A stretch of DNA of 64,000 nt from Muribaculaceae bacterium. Lineage in GTDB: Bacteria; Bacteroidota; Bacteroidia; Bacteroidales; Muribaculaceae. A program made the translations under genes and the position numbers. The stretch spans positions 1 to 64,000 of the forward strand of contig JAFLTY010000002.1 in assembly GCA_022509065.1 (NCBI GenBank), in the 5' to 3' direction. Each line of letters begins with the position of its first letter. Position 1 is the stretch's first letter. This document shows, one piece after another, positions 59,787-64,000 of the stretch. The notes under the pieces are model-generated. The model had not been told where the DNA came from. It made no database searches and saw nothing but the letters and a program-made list of their open reading frames with translations.

Positions 59787-61024
59787 AGTTTCGATATAAT
59801 ATCAATGAAGTTGTCAAGAATATACTGCACCTCATCGTCCGTGAGACGGGTATGTAGAGGTAAAGTCATCTCATTGTGGTATTGATTGAATGCATTCGGG
59901 AAATCCTTTATATCATATCCCATTGCCTTATAAGCCGTCATCATAGGCAACGGTTTATAATGCACATTGGTTGCAATGCCTCGCTCGGCCATTTTTACTA
60001 TCACATCGTTACGTTGCTCAGTTGTCGCATCAAGCAGCCGGACTAGATAAAGGTGACCGCTTGAGCTGTGTTCGTTACTATAGTGATTGAGCACTTGTAC
60101 ATTATAAGGTTCCAATGCTACGTTATAACGTTCAATTAGTTGTCGGCGCCGACGCATCATCTCGGGGTAACGTTTCAATTGGGCAAGACCGATTCCTGCC
60201 ATAATATCGGTCATGTTACATTTGTACCAGGTTCCGATGATGTCATACTCCCAACCTCCGAGTTTAGATTTGGCCAAGGCATCCTTGTTTTGACCGTGCA
60301 GAGATAACAATTGCAAGTGTTTGTATATGTCCATATCTGACACGCCATTAATTTTACGCCATGTCAAAGCGCCACCCTCTGCCGTTGTCAAGTTCTTGAC
60401 AGCGTGAAACGAGAAAGATGTGAAGTCAGCAATCTCGCCGCACATCAACCCATGACGCATGGCTCCGAAAGCATGTGCAGCATCGGCAATGACGATACAG
60501 CGACCGAATGCTTTCTGAATGTCATTTGATGGGTGGAATAGATGTTTTTTAGCTTCGACAGCAGCAAATACCTTATCGTAATCGGCCACTATACCGGCAA
60601 GATCGACAGGCATAATAGCCTTGGTTCGCTCGGTAATTGCGTCAGACAATCTATCATAATCCATCTCGAAAGACTCTGGAGCACAATCAACCATGACAGG
60701 GAAAGCGCCAACGTGACACACTGCACTTGCCGTTGCTGTATATGTATAAGCCGGTACTATCACCTCATCGCCTTCGCCGATGCCCAACACGCGTAACGCC
60801 AACTCCATGCATGCCGTAGCCGAGTTGAGACACACTGTCGTGGGGAGCGACATTCCGTTTTCATCATTGCGAGCCGTCTGGCAACATATCGAAATAAGAT
60901 GCTCAAACTCTTTTGTCTTAGGACCGGTTGTGATCCATCCCGACTTCATGGCTTCGATGACCTCGTTCACTTCACCCTCCGACATATCTGGAGGTGAAAA
61001 CGGTATATTCCTCTTATTTGTCAT
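59783..61024 (-). CDS. DegT/DnrJ/EryC1/StrS family aminotransferase
   Basis: IPFSPPDMSEGEVNEVIEAMKSGWITTGPKTKEFE; SATACMELALRVLGIGEGDEVIVPAYTYTATASAV; FSFHAVKNLTTAEGG. Confidence 0.94.
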   Translation of the reverse strand: MTNKRNIPFSPPDMSEGEVNEVIEAMKSGWITTGPKTKEFEHLISICCQTARNDENGMSLPTTVCLNSATACMELALRVLGIGEGDEVIVPAYTYTATASAVCHVGAFPVMVDCAPESFEMDYDRLSDAITERTKAIMPVDLAGIVADYDKVFAAVEAKKHLFHPSNDIQKAFGRCIVIADAAHAFGAMRHGLMCGEIADFTSFSFHAVKNLTTAEGGALTWRKINGVSDMDIYKHLQLLSLHGQNKDALAKSKLGGWEYDIIGTWYKCNMTDIMAGIGLAQLKRYPEMMRRRRQLIERYNVALEPYNVQVLNHYSNEHSSSGHLYLVRLLDATTEQRNDVIVKMAERGIATNVHYKPLPMMTAYKAMGYDIKDFPNAFNQYHNEMTLPLHTRLTDDEVQYILDNFIDIISKL

Positions 61025-61029
61025 AATGA

Positions 61030-62229
61030 TTAATTTAAATTCGCTTCTAAGAACTTGTTCAATTGAACAATCTGTTTTGGTCTGTTAAAATTATTATTTG
61101 CTGCTTGACGACAGTTGTTACTCATTTTTTGTAACATCTCTCTGTCCATTGACGCATTTTTTATTATATTTCTTAGCGATGTAAAATCTTTGGAGTGTAT
61201 TATAAAACCTAATTTATGGTCTTTGATTATTTTAGCTCCTTCACCTTCGCCAATGAAGAGTATTGGTAAACCCGCAGCCATCGCTTCATAAATTTTAGAT
61301 GGAACGGCTCCAAATATATTTTTAACCAATGGCACAAGAGCCATATCAGCTCCCATTAATATTAAAGGAAGTTCTTCTCTTGTTACTACTCCATGATAAA
61401 AGATCCCGTTTTCGGGATTTGCTTCTATCAAATTCATAATCTCCTTCTGTTCACCGCCATTTCCATAAATATGAAATTCCGCGCCTAATTCTTTAAAATT
61501 GATAGATCGACAAATATCTGCTATGCCCTGAGCATAACCTAATAAACCAGCATATATAATTTTAATGTTGCTATTTTTGTCATTTGGTTTTTTTAATGAC
61601 AAATCAAATCTTGTAGGATCTACTCCGTTCCTGAATAAATACGTTAATTTTCCTCCATGTTTCGAAATATAATCAACAATTTCTTCAGATTGACCCATTG
61701 CAATATCTGAATGGGTATAAATGTTTCTTTCAAGTTTTTCAAGAAGTCGGTATATGCGACCTTCCGATATCGCTCCGAGTTCTTTAGCCGATAACGGCCA
61801 CAAATCTGAAATGTTGGCTATAAATTTTGCCCCAATAAATTTTGACAACCATCTTCCCGTCCATGCTAAAGTTAAGGGCGGACTTTCTACAATTAAATAG
61901 TCAAGTTTCTTTCTTCTAAGATATGATAAACTGAAAAAAGATGTTATTGAAAACGAAAGCATGTTCCATATTCTAGGAATGGTTTTTCTAGAATTTGAGG
62001 CATAGAGCCAATATCGCTTAATTTCGGTACCCTCAATATCTTCTTTATATGTGAATTTCTTTTTGTATTTATCAAAGATTTTTCCGGAAGGATAATTGGG
62101 CATTCCTGTAACTACGTAAATTTCATTTCCCAGATTTTGTAATCCTTGCACCAATTCATATAAGCGGTTTTGAGCTGCCCCCATTTCCGGTTTAAAATAT
62201 TGTGTAAGTATTCCGATTCGCATAATCAA
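61030..62229 (-). CDS. Glycosyltransferase family 4 protein
   Basis: [75 protein letters not shown]. Confidence 0.93.
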   Translation of the reverse strand: MIMRIGILTQYFKPEMGAAQNRLYELVQGLQNLGNEIYVVTGMPNYPSGKIFDKYKKKFTYKEDIEGTEIKRYWLYASNSRKTIPRIWNMLSFSITSFFSLSYLRRKKLDYLIVESPPLTLAWTGRWLSKFIGAKFIANISDLWPLSAKELGAISEGRIYRLLEKLERNIYTHSDIAMGQSEEIVDYISKHGGKLTYLFRNGVDPTRFDLSLKKPNDKNSNIKIIYAGLLGYAQGIADICRSINFKELGAEFHIYGNGGEQKEIMNLIEANPENGIFYHGVVTREELPLILMGADMALVPLVKNIFGAVPSKIYEAMAAGLPILFIGEGEGAKIIKDHKLGFIIHSKDFTSLRNIIKNASMDREMLQKMSNNCRQAANNNFNRPKQIVQLNKFLEANLN

Positions 62230-63377
62230 CCTAATTTTGACACTATTCTTTCGCAGGCCTGACCGTCCCCGTATGGGTTGATGGCTTGCGACATTTGGTT
62301 GTAATGATCAGGGTTGTCAATTAGCGAAGATACTTCGTTGACAATACGGTCGTAGTCGGTGCCAACAAGACGTACTGTCCCGGCTTCGAGAGCTTCGGGG
62401 CGTTCTGTCGTGTCTCGCATCACTAATACCGGTTTGCCAAGGCCTGGCGCTTCCTCTTGAATACCTCCGCTGTCTGTCAAGACAATATGAGCCTTTTCCA
62501 TCAGAAAGACAAAAGATAGGTATTCAAGTGGTTCGATAAAGAACATATTACCTAAGTTGGATAGATCTTCCCCGAACACATCGTGTATGGGTCGGCGCAC
62601 GTTGGGATTGAGGTGCATCGGATAGACAAAATCAGTGTCAGGATACTTCTCGGTAAGCGTTTTTATAGCCTTACACATGGAGATAAATCCATCGCCGAAG
62701 TTTTCGCGACGGTGTCCTGTGATTAACACCAGTTTACGTCCTTTAGATAGTCGGTCAGTGTCGTATCCTGCCTTTCGTAGTTCGGCTTTCAGTTCATCAG
62801 CCAGCCTAGGGGTATTTTTAATTTTATCAACTACCCAATATAAGGCATCAATGACAGTGTTGCCGGTTACTGTTATTCTTTCCTTCGCGACTCCTTCATC
62901 AAGGAGGTTTTGACGACTTAACGGTGTCGGTGCAAAATGGTGTGAGGCTATGCGACCGGTCAGTTGACGGTTCATCTCCTCAGGCCACGGGCTGTATATG
63001 TTATGAGTTCGCAATCCGGCCTCGACATGTCCTACGGGAATCTGTCGGTAGAAAGCGGCCAGGGCGGCGGCTGTCGATGTTGTTGTGTCGCCGTGAACCA
63101 GGACGATATCGGGTTTCGCTTCGTCGAGGACATCACGCATGCCGATGATGACACGTGCCGTTACATCAAACAGGTCTTGTCCGGCTTGCATTATGTTGAG
63201 GTCGTAATCAGGCTTTATATCGAAAATGTCCAGCACCTGGTCAAGCATCTGTCGATGTTGTCCGGTCACGCAGACGACTGTATCGAAAGTCTCAGGGTGC
63301 TTTTGGAACTCCTTGACCAGTGGAGCCATTTTGATAGCTTCCGGACGAGTCCCGAAAACAAGCATTATCTTTTTCAT
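62226..63377 (-). CDS. wecB: UDP-N-acetylglucosamine 2-epimerase (non-hydrolysing)
   Basis: Start at 63377: [78 protein letters not shown]. Confidence 0.96.
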   Translation of the reverse strand: MKKIMLVFGTRPEAIKMAPLVKEFQKHPETFDTVVCVTGQHRQMLDQVLDIFDIKPDYDLNIMQAGQDLFDVTARVIIGMRDVLDEAKPDIVLVHGDTTTSTAAALAAFYRQIPVGHVEAGLRTHNIYSPWPEEMNRQLTGRIASHHFAPTPLSRQNLLDEGVAKERITVTGNTVIDALYWVVDKIKNTPRLADELKAELRKAGYDTDRLSKGRKLVLITGHRRENFGDGFISMCKAIKTLTEKYPDTDFVYPMHLNPNVRRPIHDVFGEDLSNLGNMFFIEPLEYLSFVFLMEKAHIVLTDSGGIQEEAPGLGKPVLVMRDTTERPEALEAGTVRLVGTDYDRIVNEVSSLIDNPDHYNQMSQAINPYGDGQACERIVSKLG

Positions 63378-63381
63378 AGAA

Positions 63382-64000
63382 TTATTTTTTGAATATACCG
63401 CAGAAATCGAGTATAACTTTGTCATCCCTCCACGACAGCGTCTTAAACGGCGTATGAGCTGTTAAAAAGACTACAATGTCAGCTTTCTCGTATGCCTCTT
63501 TATAGTCAGTCAATTTGAATACATTATGCGATTTGACATTGGGTTCAACAACCAAAATGTCGGCATTATTGCAGTTTTGCATTACTGCCGAGACAATTTG
63601 TTTGGCGGGTGATTCGCGTAGATCGTCGATATCTGGTTTGAAGGCCAGTCCCATCATAGCTACAACAGGCTTACGATTGTTCTCAAGCTCGAATCTAAGC
63701 ATAGCATTTTTGACCTTTTCGGCACACCACAGAGCCTTGTAATTGTTGATTTCGCGCGCTTGTGCAATTATTTTTGCCTGTTCAGGAAATTCAGCTGTAA
63801 TGAAATACGGGTCGACAGCTATGCAATGACCCCCCACGCCACATCCGGGTTGCAAAATGTTGACTCGAGGATGTTTATTAGCTAAATTTATCAGATCCCA
63901 CACGTTAATACCCGCTTTGTCGCAGATAAGACTGAGTTCGTTAGCGAAAGCTATCTGCACGTCACGACTCGAGTTCTCGGTCAACTTACACATTTCTGCT
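63382..64000 (-). CDS. wecC: UDP-N-acetyl-D-mannosamine dehydrogenase (N-terminus beyond window)
   Basis: [64 protein letters not shown]; frame continues past window end. Confidence 0.9.
   Translation of the reverse strand, partial: AEMCKLTENSSRDVQIAFANELSLICDKAGINVWDLINLANKHPRVNILQPGCGVGGHCIAVDPYFITAEFPEQAKIIAQAREINNYKALWCAEKVKNAMLRFELENNRKPVVAMMGLAFKPDIDDLRESPAKQIVSAVMQNCNNADILVVEPNVKSHNVFKLTDYKEAYEKADIVVFLTAHTPFKTLSWRDDKVILDFCGIFKK

Overview
Chromosomal window from a Bacteroidales bacterium, probably Muribaculaceae/Bacteroides-like judging by gene families and TAnnTTTG-type promoters. Most of it is ordinary housekeeping sequence: nadD-gmk-yicC, malic enzyme, lpxH, groES-groEL, nadE-lptB-udk, a heavy-metal RND efflux operon, mfd, a C-terminal processing peptidase, greA, a complete Na+-NQR operon (nqrABCDEF), and the start of a polysaccharide locus (sugar transferase, aminotransferase, GT4, wecB, wecC). 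The main accessory element is a ~15.4-kb co-directional type V (FimA/Mfa1-like) pilus locus at 6943-22330. It holds DUF3575 and DUF3868/OmpA-like genes followed by eight consecutive lipobox-bearing fimbrillin/anchor/accessory proteins, and it ends at a 17-bp-stem hairpin. Four of the accessory proteins share a post-tryptophan 'xxEFxxxI/L' helix and C-terminal extension, two with GLUG/beta-helix-like repeats. Non-coding signals include two short promoter-to-terminator units upstream of metabolic genes (candidate sRNAs or leader attenuators), three exact-period 26-bp repeats upstream of the malic enzyme gene, a three-copy repeated hairpin family, a sigma54-like site upstream of groES, and a composition shift plus irregular tandem repeats around the 3' end of nqrF. 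All functional calls come from reading the sequence and family knowledge; no searches were run.
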